DNA of 64,000 bases from Melioribacteraceae bacterium (GCA_019638015.1 JAHBUP010000001.1:2512424-2576423), one strand, 5' to 3'; shown: positions 8,918 to 17,409, counted from the stretch's first letter. Made by a program: numbers and translations. The notes: generated from the letters alone by a model not told the origin.

Positions 8918-9738
8918 GATCATTAATTATTATTCTACTAATTACAATTTTTACTGCTTGCTCAAGCTCATTTATTGAAAAAAATTCGGTTCGGTTAAGC
9001 GGACCCGAATCAATGAAAGAATTAATTCTAAAATTAAATGAAGGTTTTAGAGAAGATTACCCAGCAGTAAATACTTATATAACATTTAGAAATAATTCTG
9101 ATGCAATAGAGGGTTTGATTGATAATGAGGTGGACATAGTTTTTTCAACAAGAGTTTTTTCGGTTGAGGAAACAAAATTGATTGCCAAGAAATTTCAGAG
9201 TATTGGTGTTACAACAATCTTTGCACGGGATATAATAAAAGTACTAGTAAATAATAATAATCCTCTTAAAAACATTAGTACACAAGATTTGCTTTCTATT
9301 CTTGCGTGTTCAAATAACAGATGGGATTTTTTAACAGATAATGAAGCTGATATCAATATTTCTCTACTTTCCGAATTAACTGAAAACGAGTCCCCTGTTA
9401 AAAGATTATTCTTAAGAAATCAGAGTCTCTGTAAAACAATAAATATTTTAAATGATGCCAATAAAATAATTGAGATAGTTTTAAAGGATGAAAACGCAGT
9501 GGGTATCACTGGGTTTATCAATGATGTGAGGGTAAAATCGATTGCCGTAAATGGAGTTTTTCCCGGAGAGAGTGAAATTAGAAACCGGCGTTATCCACTT
9601 GAGTTTTACTTAAACTTTTTAACTCCCACTGAACCTCAAGGTAATTCTAAAATATTTATTGACTGGGTTTTAAGTGGCAAGGGGCAAAAAATTATTGATG
9701 AATTGGGGTATGGGGCATTATTTAATACTACACATTGA
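8914..9738 (+). CDS. PstS-like periplasmic-binding lipoprotein
   Basis: A 274-residue protein with a lipobox (TIFTAC, Cys16), so it should be lipid-anchored. The body matches the PstS/PBP_like_2 type of solute-binding fold: VRLSGPESMKELILKLNEGF at the N-terminus, DIVFSTRVFSVEE, IKVLVNNNNPLKNISTQDLLSI, and GYGALF near the end. Canonical PstS proteins bind phosphate. The usual TGSGTG-type phosphate loops are not seen and no pstCAB or phoU genes adjoin, so the ligand is open. It is coupled by overlap to the M28 peptidase, which makes a peptide- or envelope-linked role as plausible as phosphate scavenging. Confidence 0.65.
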   Translation: MRSLIIILLITIFTACSSSFIEKNSVRLSGPESMKELILKLNEGFREDYPAVNTYITFRNNSDAIEGLIDNEVDIVFSTRVFSVEETKLIAKKFQSIGVTTIFARDIIKVLVNNNNPLKNISTQDLLSILACSNNRWDFLTDNEADINISLLSELTENESPVKRLFLRNQSLCKTINILNDANKIIEIVLKDENAVGITGFINDVRVKSIAVNGVFPGESEIRNRRYPLEFYLNFLTPTEPQGNSKIFIDWVLSGKGQKIIDELGYGALFNTTH

Positions 9739-9893
9739 GAAATTTTATTTATTGAAAGAAATTAAAGCAGACAATTTTAATTAAATACCAATATTTGATT
9801 TCCAAACCAATTAAGTGGAATAAGAAGTGAAATCCAAATAAAAGTATGCAAATATTGTATGATATTAATTGAATTGGAATTAGAAGAGAATTG

Positions 9894-9965
9894 TGACCCC
9901 AACGGGATTCGAACCCATATTACCGCCGTGAAAGGGCGGTGTCCTAACCATTAGACGATGGGGCC
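9894..9965 (-). tRNA. tRNA-Glu (anticodon UUC), copy 2
   Basis: A full 72-nt cloverleaf on the minus strand. Acceptor GGCCCCA pairs with TGGGGTC; the anticodon loop CTTTCAC gives UUC; the T-arm has GGGTTCGAATCCC; discriminator A. CCA is not encoded. It differs from the neighbouring copy at one D-loop base. Confidence 0.97.
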
Positions 9966-9989
9966 ATAATGCAATTTTTTAAGTTATAG

Positions 9990-10061
9990 TGACCCCAACG
10001 GGATTCGAACCCATATTACCGCCGTGAAAGGGCGGTGTCCTGACCATTAGACGATGGGGCC
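9990..10061 (-). tRNA. tRNA-Glu (anticodon UUC), copy 1
   Basis: A 72-nt cloverleaf identical to the copy at 9894 except for one base in the D-loop (C for T in minus-strand sense). The 24-bp gap between the two points to a tandem duplication within one tRNA transcript. Confidence 0.97.
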
Positions 10062-10106
10062 ATTATATTAAAATTCAATGCGAAAAGAACAATAAATAAA
10101 AAGCAG

Positions 10107-10182
10107 GGTGACCAATGGGACTTGAACCCATGACCTTCTGGGCCACAACCAGATGCTCTAACCAAACTGAGCTATGATCACC
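10107..10182 (-). tRNA. tRNA-His (anticodon GUG)
   Basis: A 76-nt cloverleaf on the minus strand. The anticodon loop TTGTGGC gives GUG. The extra 5' G (position -1) and the C73 opposite it are both encoded, as histidyl-tRNA synthetase needs. Acceptor GTGATCA pairs with TGGTCAC with one G-U pair. Confidence 0.96.
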
Positions 10183-10301
10183 ATTTAGATCTCTTTTTCA
10201 TCTGGATTTGAAGAAATATCAGTCATCCAAATAAAGAACTACCAATATTTTGGCAGGTTTAACAAAATTTCAATTCAAAACGAGTAAAAAGAAGTACTGA
10301 A

Positions 10302-10378
<77 letters not shown>

Positions 10379-10412
10379 ATGCTCAAACATTACATAAAAA
10401 ACGATTTGCAAG

Positions 10413-10487
10413 TCGGGGAAACAGGATTCGAACCTGCGACTTCTTGGTCCCAAACCAAGCGCTCTAACCGGGCTGAGCTACTCCCCG
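10413..10487 (-). tRNA. tRNA-Pro (anticodon UGG)
   Basis: A 75-nt cloverleaf on the minus strand. Anticodon loop TTTGGGA (UGG) in a CTTGG/CCAAG stem; acceptor CGGGGAG pairs with TTCCCCG; discriminator A. It is the first gene of the Pro-Arg-His-Glu-Glu tRNA cluster. Confidence 0.96.
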
Positions 10488-10614
10488 TAATCACTAAATT
10501 ATAAAATAGGATTTCAAAAATATGTTTTTGAACTTGAAATGTCAATTAAAGTAGGTTAATTATATAAGTATTTCGAAAAACAGATTTTCTAAAGCGGAAC
10601 TGTTCAATTATATA

Positions 10615-10622
10615 TATCTTTG
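10615..10622 (+). promoter_or_regulatory. Bacteroidota-type -7 element upstream of the lol operon
   Basis: TATCTTTG matches TAnnTTTG and sits 20 bases before the ATG at 10643, leaving a leader of roughly 14 bases. A clear -33 TTTG is not seen, so this is a by-eye match only. Confidence 0.4.
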
Positions 10623-10642
10623 CATAAATTTAACTCAATCAT

Positions 10643-11860
10643 ATGATTCTTCCCTTTTTTATACTAAATCGTTACTTAAAATCGAAAAAAGATTCCCGCT
10701 TCATTTCGGCTGTGTCTTTAATTACCATTATTGGAATAATTGTAGGCGTTGTTGTTGTCCTTGTCGCACTATCAATACTTGACGGATACGAAAAGGTAGT
10801 AACCCAAAAAATAGTAGACTTTAATACTCACATTAAAATCAGTGCTTTTAGTAATCGAAATATCGATTCTCCTGAGAAAGATATTGAGCTGTTGAATAAA
10901 GTTTTTTCAAATACTATTACCAGATTGAACCCATACTGCGCAAAGCTTTCAATCATAAAATCGAAAAAGAATAGTGAAGGTATTACACTTCAAGGTATAA
11001 CTAACGATCAATTTAGAAATGAAATTTTGCCATTTCTAGTCGAAAGCGAAAATTTTACCCAACCAGGTAATTACATTTTTGTTGGCAAAAAATTAGCCGA
11101 AAAATTAATATTAGCTAAAGGTGAAAGAGTTACTATTTTTACTCTGCATGGTGATCAAATCCCCTCACCCGAAAATCCCCCGTCAATAGATCAATTTATA
11201 GTTGGAGGCATTTTTGAGAGTGGTATGGCCGAGTATGATGATTTAAATGCCTACATTGATATTAAAACTGCCCAGAATATATTTGGGATGGAAAATGAAG
11301 TTTCAGGTTATAATATCAAATTAAAATCATTGGCAAACATTGATAAAATTGCCCAAAATATTCAGGACATGTTTGGATATCCATACTATGTACGTACAAT
11401 TTTTCAGATCCATCAAAATATTTTTACGTGGCTCGAACTTCAGAAAAAGCCAATTCCAATTATTCTCGGATTGATAATTTTTGTCGCCGTTTTTAATGTA
11501 ATAAGTACATTGTTAATGATTGTGCTTGAGAGAACCGGAGCAATTGGAATATTGCGTTCTTTAGGTGCCAATAAAAAACTTATTGTGAAAATTTTTCTGT
11601 TTCATGGACTTTATCTTTCTGTGATCGGGATAGCTATCGGGTCAATAGTTGCACTGTTATTTAGTTTATTACAAATTAATTATGGAATTATCTCACTTCC
11701 AGGATCAGTTTATTTTGTAACTAAAGTACCAATAGCAATAAATTTGGAAAACTATTTAATTGTTACGGTAGTAACTCTCATTATTTCTTTTTTGGCTTCT
11801 CTGTTGCCCAGTTTTGCCGCATCTAAAATAAACCATTTAACCGCTATAAAATTTGATTGA
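10643..11860 (+). CDS. lolC: LolC/LolE-type lipoprotein-releasing ABC transporter permease
   Basis: A 405-residue inner-membrane protein of the LolCE/FtsX-MacB permease family. It has one N-terminal membrane helix (VSLITIIGIIVGVVVVLVALSIL, ~24-46) and a large periplasmic domain. Three C-terminal helices follow (~275-295, 320-350, 370-395), with the coupling segment TGAIGILRSLGANKKLIVKIF between them. With the next permease and the ATPase it should release outer-membrane lipoproteins from the inner membrane to LolA. First gene of a three-gene operon; the next start lies one base after its stop. Two different permeases make a LolC plus LolE assembly more likely than a homodimeric LolF, though which is C and which is E is uncertain. 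Confidence 0.85.
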   Translation: MILPFFILNRYLKSKKDSRFISAVSLITIIGIIVGVVVVLVALSILDGYEKVVTQKIVDFNTHIKISAFSNRNIDSPEKDIELLNKVFSNTITRLNPYCAKLSIIKSKKNSEGITLQGITNDQFRNEILPFLVESENFTQPGNYIFVGKKLAEKLILAKGERVTIFTLHGDQIPSPENPPSIDQFIVGGIFESGMAEYDDLNAYIDIKTAQNIFGMENEVSGYNIKLKSLANIDKIAQNIQDMFGYPYYVRTIFQIHQNIFTWLELQKKPIPIILGLIIFVAVFNVISTLLMIVLERTGAIGILRSLGANKKLIVKIFLFHGLYLSVIGIAIGSIVALLFSLLQINYGIISLPGSVYFVTKVPIAINLENYLIVTVVTLIISFLASLLPSFAASKINHLTAIKFD

Positions 11861-11861
11861 T

Positions 11862-13085
11862 ATGTTAGAATTTTTTATTGCAAAAAGATATTTACGGGTA
11901 AGGCACAAATTAAATTTTATTACGGTAATCTCTCTTTTATCAACACTTGGAATAACGATTGGAGTTGCCGCATTAGTAATTGTGCTTGCAGTTTTTAATG
12001 GATTTGGATCGGTGGTAACATCAATACTAGTAAGCTTCGATCCACATTTAAGAATTGGACTTCAAGAACAGCGAACAGAAAGCAATATTAAATTTATTGA
12101 AAATAAATTAGCAGCCAACAAATCAATAGATACATTTTATCCATTTGTTGAGGGCAAGACAATTCTGATTGGTAAAAGGAATTATGAGATTGCAAACCTT
12201 AAGGGAATTGGCGCTGGTAAAGGAATTAATGATTGGGGGGTTGCAACCAAAATTATAAGTGGCAGTTTTGATATCTACAGCGATTCAATAAATAATAAGA
12301 TAGTATTAGGATTACCTCTTGCGCTTAGACTTTCTGTAAGAATCGGAGATACGCTCACAATTACTTCAGCCAAGCACATTGAATCTGCAATTACAAGAAT
12401 GTCTATCCCCCGATCAGTTCGCTTTATTATTACCGGGATATTTGAATCTAATAATAGAGACTATGATTTATCCTACATTTTTACCTCATTAAATTCAGGT
12501 AAAAAATTATTTGGAAATAATCTTGATGGTTATGAGGTTAGATTAAGTAATTTTGACCAAGCTGAGCAAGTTAAAACGCAAATAAGTAATCAGCTTTTTA
12601 ATCAAGAAGTTTCTGTACTCTCATGGTACGATTTACATAAAGATTTGTATGATATTATGCTTCTCGAAAGATGGATTGCCTATCTGCTATTGAGTTTAAT
12701 TATTGCCGTTGCCGCATTTAATATTTTCGCATCGCTTACAATGACCGTGATGGAGAAAAAGAGAGATATTGGTATCTTGAAAACTTTAGGAATGAATAAT
12801 AAATCAATTGTGAAAATTTTTACCTTAGAAGGTATATTAACAGGAGTACTTGGGACTACTTTTGGATTAATTATCGGAATCGGGGTATGCTTACTTCAGA
12901 TTTACTATAATTTTTATCCCCTAGATCCATCAAAATATATTATATCCGCGCTGCCTGTTGAACTTAGATTTGTAGATATTATTGCTATAGCATCAGTCAG
13001 TTTAGTTTTATCCTTCACTGCGGCTATTTATCCAGCTAAACGCGCTGCCAAAACACAAATTCTGGAGTCGATAAAATATGAGTAA
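11862..13085 (+). CDS. lolE: LolC/LolE-type lipoprotein-releasing ABC transporter permease, second subunit
   Basis: About 407 residues, same architecture as the gene before it: N-terminal helix (~22-45), periplasmic domain, and three C-terminal helices with the conserved EKKRDIGILKTLGMNNKSIVKIF coupling region and the FxGFGSVV turn after helix 1. I place the start at ATG 11862 (MLEFFIAKRYLRVRHKLNF), just after the lolC stop at 11858-11860. An upstream TTG at 11853 is also in frame but would overlap lolC. It ends in an ATGAGTAA overlap with lolD. Role: second half of the permease that moves lipoproteins out of the inner membrane. Confidence 0.85.
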   Translation: MLEFFIAKRYLRVRHKLNFITVISLLSTLGITIGVAALVIVLAVFNGFGSVVTSILVSFDPHLRIGLQEQRTESNIKFIENKLAANKSIDTFYPFVEGKTILIGKRNYEIANLKGIGAGKGINDWGVATKIISGSFDIYSDSINNKIVLGLPLALRLSVRIGDTLTITSAKHIESAITRMSIPRSVRFIITGIFESNNRDYDLSYIFTSLNSGKKLFGNNLDGYEVRLSNFDQAEQVKTQISNQLFNQEVSVLSWYDLHKDLYDIMLLERWIAYLLLSLIIAVAAFNIFASLTMTVMEKKRDIGILKTLGMNNKSIVKIFTLEGILTGVLGTTFGLIIGIGVCLLQIYYNFYPLDPSKYIISALPVELRFVDIIAIASVSLVLSFTAAIYPAKRAAKTQILESIKYE

Positions 13086-13773
13086 TGAAAAAAAAATAAT
13101 CTTACAGGCAAATAATATTTACAAATCCTTTAAGCGAATTGATGATCAGCGTTTGGAAGTATTAAAAAATATAACCCTCGAAATTGAAGAAGGTAAATTA
13201 AGTGTAATAGTTGGTGCTTCCGGTGCCGGTAAAAGTACATTGCTTCATATACTCAGCGGGTTGGATAAACCAGACAGCGGTTCTGTAACCATATTTAATA
13301 ATGAAATAACAAAATTAAATGATGATAAATTGTCTAAATTCAGAAATTCAACAATTGGGTTTGTATTTCAATTCCATCATCTACTTCCAGAATTTAACGC
13401 TGTAGAAAATAGCGCGATGCCACTTTTTATTTCGGGTATGGATTTCAACCAGGCTAAAACAAGAGCAGTTGAATTATTGCATTTAGTAGGATTGGGGGAA
13501 AGGTTGACACATAAACCTTCCGAGCTTTCGGGTGGTGAACAGCAGCGGGTTGCCATTGCTAGAGCTTTAGCAATGAGTCCTAAAATAATTTTTGCAGATG
13601 AACCTACCGGCAATCTCGATTCTATTAATGGAGAGGCAATTCATAATTTATTCTTGGATTTGCGGGATAAACTAGGAATTACATTTTTAATGGTCAGCCA
13701 CAATCCAAGTCTAATTGAGATTGGAGACATAGTTTATGAAATGAAAGACGGGTTAATCTCTACCCGGAACTAA
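13078..13773 (+). CDS. lolD: LolD-type ABC transporter ATPase
   Basis: A 231-residue cytoplasmic ATPase that powers the two permeases before it. It carries Walker [10 protein letters not shown] (46-54), Q-loop [15 protein letters not shown], signature [15 protein letters not shown], Walker [14 protein letters not shown] and switch VSHN. The LPEF..EN Q-loop stretch and overall length fit the LolD/MacB group. It overlaps lolE by eight bases, so the three genes form a tightly coupled operon 10643-13773. About 100 bases without a gene follow before the regulator at 13899. Confidence 0.93.
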   Translation: MSNEKKIILQANNIYKSFKRIDDQRLEVLKNITLEIEEGKLSVIVGASGAGKSTLLHILSGLDKPDSGSVTIFNNEITKLNDDKLSKFRNSTIGFVFQFHHLLPEFNAVENSAMPLFISGMDFNQAKTRAVELLHLVGLGERLTHKPSELSGGEQQRVAIARALAMSPKIIFADEPTGNLDSINGEAIHNLFLDLRDKLGITFLMVSHNPSLIEIGDIVYEMKDGLISTRN

Positions 13774-13825
13774 CCGATTCATCTTTCCCAGTTAGCCAAG
13801 TGATATAATTTCCTACCATTTTTAT

Positions 13826-13841
13826 TTCGATAATCATAGAA
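13826..13841. promoter_or_regulatory. Upstream operator-like half-palindrome
   Basis: TTCGATAATCATAGAA matches the perfect repeat at 13879 exactly in its left half (TTCGATA) and is degenerate in the right half. The two sites are 53 bp apart, five helical turns, and flank the promoter. Confidence 0.4.
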
Positions 13842-13846
13842 TCACA

Positions 13847-13877
13847 TTGACAAACATTTTCACTTTTTATATTTTTG
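13847..13877 (+). promoter_or_regulatory. Promoter of the ArsR/GIY-YIG pair
   Basis: TTGACA (13847-13852), a 17-base spacer, then TATTTTTG (13870-13877), which fits both a sigma70-like -10 and the TAnnTTTG -7 pattern. Transcription would start near 13884, inside the inverted repeat at 13879-13894. Confidence 0.55.
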
Positions 13878-13878
13878 T

Positions 13879-13894
13879 TTCGATATTTATCGAA
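13879..13894. promoter_or_regulatory. Operator-like perfect inverted repeat at the ArsR gene start
   Basis: TTCGATA-TT-TATCGAA, a perfect 7-bp inverted repeat with a 2-base centre, lies directly after the -10 element and just before the ATG at 13899. The position suits autorepression by the dimeric ArsR-type protein encoded next. Confidence 0.6.
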
Positions 13895-13898
13895 TTAT

Positions 13899-14468
13899 AT
13901 GCAGCGTGAAATGGAAATTGAAAAAAGTATAGAAATAATAAAATCATTAGCCGATACTTCCCGGCTTCGAGTCTTAAATTCTTTAATGATAAAACCTCAA
14001 TATGTAGAGGAATTAGCAAACAGAATGAATTTGGCCGTTTCAACTGTCTCCTTCCACCTAAAAAAACTCGAAAAAGCAGGACTGATTAATAAACAAAAGG
14101 AGCAGTACTATGTTATTTACTCTCTAAATGAGGGACTGTTTAATAAATCATTGCGGGAATTAACTTCGTTCGAGAATATTGAATTATTTAGTGAGGAAGA
14201 GAGAGTAAAGAAATATCGTGATAAAGTGATAAAAGTTTTTATGAAGAAAGGCAGATTAACAAAGTTACCGGTACAGCATAAAAAAAAATTAATTATTCTC
14301 GAGGAATTCTTAAAACTTTTCAAAAAGAATAAACAATATGTTGAGAAAGAAGTTGATGAGATAATTCATACAATTTATGATGATCATTGTTTAATACGTC
14401 GTCTACTAATCGAAGAAAAGTATATGAGAAGAGATGGGAATAAATATTGGATAATAGATAAGGTTTAA
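13899..14468 (+). CDS. ArsR-family transcriptional regulator with C-terminal DUF2087 domain
   Basis: About 189 residues. An N-terminal winged helix (KSLADTSRLRVLNSLMIKPQYVEELANRMNLAVSTVSFHLKKLEKAGLI) is of the ArsR type; the recognition helix is NLAVSTVSFHLKKLEKAG. No metal-binding Cys pair (ELCVCD type) is present, so it is not an arsenite/cadmium sensor of the classical kind. The C-terminal third (KGRLTKLPVQHKKKLIILEEF... DDHCLIRRLLIEEKYMRRDGNKYW) matches DUF2087, whose role is unknown. I prefer the ATG at 13899; a TTG at 13875 would run through the operator, and ATG 13911 is possible. The GIY-YIG gene follows by four bases; this pairing recurs in bacteria and both domains are known fused. 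Confidence 0.82.
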   Translation: MQREMEIEKSIEIIKSLADTSRLRVLNSLMIKPQYVEELANRMNLAVSTVSFHLKKLEKAGLINKQKEQYYVIYSLNEGLFNKSLRELTSFENIELFSEEERVKKYRDKVIKVFMKKGRLTKLPVQHKKKLIILEEFLKLFKKNKQYVEKEVDEIIHTIYDDHCLIRRLLIEEKYMRRDGNKYWIIDKV

Positions 14469-14472
14469 TATT

Positions 14473-14832
14473 ATGATTGACAAAAAAGAAATTAAAAGAC
14501 AATACAAAGAGACAATCCAACCGATGGGGATTTACCAAATTCGAAATTTGGTGAACGGTAAAGTCTTTCTTGGAAGCAGTAAAAACCTCAAGGCAAAATT
14601 TAATAGTTACAGGTTCCAGTTGAAGCAAGGAACGTTCATGAACTCTCTTCTGCAGTCTGACTATAATAATTTTGGAGAAGAATCATTCGCGTTTGAGATT
14701 TTAGATCACCTCAAACCGGTCGAAGATTTGGGTTATGATTACACCAAAGATCTGGAAACATTATTAGAATTATGGATTGAAAAAATTCAGCCATTTGATG
14801 ATAAAGGATATCACACAAAAAAGTTGAGTTGA
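14473..14832 (+). CDS. GIY-YIG domain protein associated with ArsR-type regulator
   Basis: A 119-residue protein made of one GIY-YIG-like domain: MGIYQIRNLVNGKVFLGSSKNLKAKFNSYRF. The GIY is kept (after ~20 residues), but the YIG motif reads FLG and the usual catalytic Arg position (nLxxR) holds Lys. A Glu-rich helix (ETLLELWIEKIQP) could supply the metal-binding Glu. It resembles the GIY-YIG subgroup found fused or next to LuxR/ArsR-type regulators. Nuclease activity is doubtful given the changes; a nucleic-acid-binding or regulatory partner role is an inference. It is co-transcribed with the ArsR-DUF2087 gene four bases upstream. Confidence 0.75.
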   Translation: MIDKKEIKRQYKETIQPMGIYQIRNLVNGKVFLGSSKNLKAKFNSYRFQLKQGTFMNSLLQSDYNNFGEESFAFEILDHLKPVEDLGYDYTKDLETLLELWIEKIQPFDDKGYHTKKLS

Positions 14833-14847
14833 AATGTACCCGGGTTC

Positions 14848-14866
14848 ACTTTTAATTATTAAAAGT
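14848..14866. terminator. Weak AT-rich hairpin between convergent genes
   Basis: ACTTTTAAT pairs perfectly with ATTAAAAGT around one central T, between the stop of the GIY-YIG gene and the end of pepA. There is no clear T-run on either side, so terminator function is tentative. Confidence 0.3.
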
Positions 14867-14892
14867 TGGGACTGATCTCAATCATATAATTA

Positions 14893-16386
14893 TTATTGCA
14901 TTAAATAATTAACAATCAGTCTTACGCCAAAACCGGTATCCCAATTTTTAGTATAATTTGTGAATTCATGTTTCAATGCGGGGCCCGCAATATCAAGATG
15001 AGCCCAAGGTATTTTTGGATCGACAAAGTATTCAAGGAACTTCCCGGCAGTAATAGCACCGCCCCACCTTGCACCTAAATTACTCACATCAGCAATATCA
15101 CTTTTAAGCTGTGTTTTAAATTCATCATCGAATGGCATGCGCCATATTTTTTCGTGTGTAATTTTTGAAGATGAAATTAATTTTTCAGCGATCTGATCAT
15201 TCTTTGAAAAAAGTCCGGCTGTAAATAATCCAAGCGCTACAGCAATTGCTCCGGTTAATGTAGCAAAATCAATTATCTCATCAGGTTTCTGTTGTGATGC
15301 GTAATGGAGAGCATCTGCAAGTATAATTCTACCTTCTGCGTCAGTATCTTTAACTTCAATCGTTTTACCGGAAGCAGATCCAATTACATCACCCGGTTTG
15401 TAACTATTGCCACTAATCATATTTTCTACCGCGGGAATTACTCCAACAATTTCAATTGGTAAATTAAGCAAAGCCGCCGCTTTAACCACGCCAACAACAA
15501 GTGCTCCTCCCGCCATATCAGCTTTCATTTCCAGCATTCCGGCTGTAGGTTTAATTGATAAACCTCCCGAATCATAACATACTCCTTTCCCTACCAGAGC
15601 TATTTTTTTTACGACTTTTCTTTTTGATTTATAATTAAGGATAATCATCTTCGGCTCATTATTGCTGGCTGAACCGACTGATAGAATAGCCTTCATCTTT
15701 CTTTTTTGGAGTTCCTTTTTATCCCATATTGTAACTTTTACTCCATGCTTCGTTAACTCTCCTTTTGCGCGTTTAGCAAATTCATCTGGGGTTAATGTCA
15801 CCGCTGGCTCATTTGTTAAATCTCTGCTGAAGAAAACTGCATCAACAATTTTCTCTGCTCTATTAATTCCTACTTTTAATACTTTTTGATTATTGTAATG
15901 AAAGTGAACATTTAACAAATTAGTTTTCTTTTTATCACTTTTATATTCATCAAAATTGTAATTGCCTAAAAGAATCCCCTCCCCCATACTTTGAATAAAA
16001 TATTCTTCATCTCTGAAATATTTTTCAAATTTATTGAATGCGGGTACAATAATGTGGACATCTTCAATATCTTTATTATTTAATGATTGGGTCAATCCGG
16101 CAAAATAATTTCGGAAAAAGTCGATCGAGAATTCTTCACCAAATTTTATTTTTTTGACGAAGTATAGATATTCGTGATTACTACTCGAATACTTTAATAA
16201 TTCAGTTTCATCTTTTTTGAGGAAGATAGACTTTTGTTTCTTTGTCAAATTTTCGTTAAAGAGGGAGAAAAATGAATCGAAGTTTTTCTCCAAATTCTCA
16301 TCATCAAATAAGAATTTTACAATTGCCGATCCATCTTTAATTTTTAAGTGATCATTTTTGGGGAGCAACTTTATCTTAAAAAACAT
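14893..16386 (-). CDS. pepA: Leucyl aminopeptidase (M17 family)
   Basis: A 497-residue cytosolic dinuclear-metal aminopeptidase that removes N-terminal residues from peptides. The N-terminal macrodomain-like half is followed by the catalytic half with VGKGVCYDSGGLSIKP (catalytic Lys and metal Asp), MKADMAGGA and DTDAEGRIILADAL, the M17 signature with N to D at its first position. The C-terminus has WGGAITAGKFLEYF and DIAGPA. It lies nine bases downstream of nrnA and is probably co-transcribed with it. Usual length for the family. Confidence 0.93.
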   Translation of the reverse strand: MFFKIKLLPKNDHLKIKDGSAIVKFLFDDENLEKNFDSFFSLFNENLTKKQKSIFLKKDETELLKYSSSNHEYLYFVKKIKFGEEFSIDFFRNYFAGLTQSLNNKDIEDVHIIVPAFNKFEKYFRDEEYFIQSMGEGILLGNYNFDEYKSDKKKTNLLNVHFHYNNQKVLKVGINRAEKIVDAVFFSRDLTNEPAVTLTPDEFAKRAKGELTKHGVKVTIWDKKELQKRKMKAILSVGSASNNEPKMIILNYKSKRKVVKKIALVGKGVCYDSGGLSIKPTAGMLEMKADMAGGALVVGVVKAAALLNLPIEIVGVIPAVENMISGNSYKPGDVIGSASGKTIEVKDTDAEGRIILADALHYASQQKPDEIIDFATLTGAIAVALGLFTAGLFSKNDQIAEKLISSSKITHEKIWRMPFDDEFKTQLKSDIADVSNLGARWGGAITAGKFLEYFVDPKIPWAHLDIAGPALKHEFTNYTKNWDTGFGVRLIVNYLMQ

Positions 16387-16395
16387 TATAGCCTC

Positions 16396-17385
16396 TTAAC
16401 TTATTAAATATTTTTTTGCTTCTTTAATTACTTTTTCAATTAGCTTATGAATCTCAACATCGAACAAACGAGCGCCCGAAGCATTGAAATGCCCTCCGCC
16501 GTTAAAACTTTCTGCCAATTTATTTACCGGGATACTCCCTTTTGAGCGAAAGCTTATTTTTACCCCATCATTTAATTCATAAAGTAGAATCGCGATCTGC
16601 ACGCCATCAATCGTCAAACAAAAATTTACGAATCCTTCAACATCAGCTTCTTCGGTTTGTGTCTCTATTAAATCATTTTGATTAATCACCATCCAAGCAA
16701 TTTTTCCGGTCTCATCAATTGTGACTGAGGTTAAAGCTTTCCCCAATAGTTTAATACGCCCAAATTTGAATCGATTAAATATCTGATCATAAACTTGAGT
16801 GGGATTTACCCCCTTGTCTAATAATTCAGCAATTATGTTATGAATTCGTGAACTAGTTCTTTCAAATCGGAATGATCCGGTATCGGTCATAATTGCGGCA
16901 TAAATCTGAAACGCAATTTTTTGATCCACTTCAACGAGAGAAGTTTTTTCAATTAATTCATAAATAATTTCCCCGGTAGAACTATACTCTGTTCCACCAA
17001 AAATATAGTTGAAAAATTCAGCGGGATTTTGATGATGATCTATACAAATTTTTATTCCCTTAAAATCATTTATCCTTTTTTCCATACTTTTCGTACGGTT
17101 TGGATGATTCAAATCCAATACTATTAAAACTTCCGAATTAAAATATTTATCGGCTTCTTGTTCATCATATCTTTGAATAATATTTTCTTCGTCGAGAAAT
17201 TGAAGATTATAAGGGGTTTCACTATGATTAACTACAAATGCCTGCTTACCTAATTTTTTCAGAATAAAATATAAAGCTATCTCTGAACCCAATGCATCGG
17301 CATCAGGATTAATGTGTGAGGTAATTAAGAAAGAATTGTGACTAACTAATAAATCTTTGAGCAGAGTAAAATTTTTTGAGTACAT
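16396..17385 (-). CDS. nrnA: DHH/DHHA1 phosphoesterase, NrnA-type oligoribonuclease/pAp phosphatase
   Basis: About 329 residues of the bifunctional nanoRNase/3'-phosphoadenosine-5'-phosphate phosphatase family, which degrades 2-5-mer RNA and pAp. The DHH domain has SHINPDADALGSEIAL and the namesake CIDHHQNP; the MTDTGSFRF stretch supplies another metal ligand; the DHHA1 domain has the substrate loop GGGHFNASGAR. I place the start at ATG 17385 (MYSKNFTLLKDLL). The frame is open to 17436, but the extra residues would be translated from the hairpin at 17410-17434. pepA follows by nine bases. Confidence 0.88.
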   Translation of the reverse strand: MYSKNFTLLKDLLVSHNSFLITSHINPDADALGSEIALYFILKKLGKQAFVVNHSETPYNLQFLDEENIIQRYDEQEADKYFNSEVLIVLDLNHPNRTKSMEKRINDFKGIKICIDHHQNPAEFFNYIFGGTEYSSTGEIIYELIEKTSLVEVDQKIAFQIYAAIMTDTGSFRFERTSSRIHNIIAELLDKGVNPTQVYDQIFNRFKFGRIKLLGKALTSVTIDETGKIAWMVINQNDLIETQTEEADVEGFVNFCLTIDGVQIAILLYELNDGVKISFRSKGSIPVNKLAESFNGGGHFNASGARLFDVEIHKLIEKVIKEAKKYLIS

Positions 17386-17409
17386 AAAATATTTTTGGTT
17401 TAAATGAAC

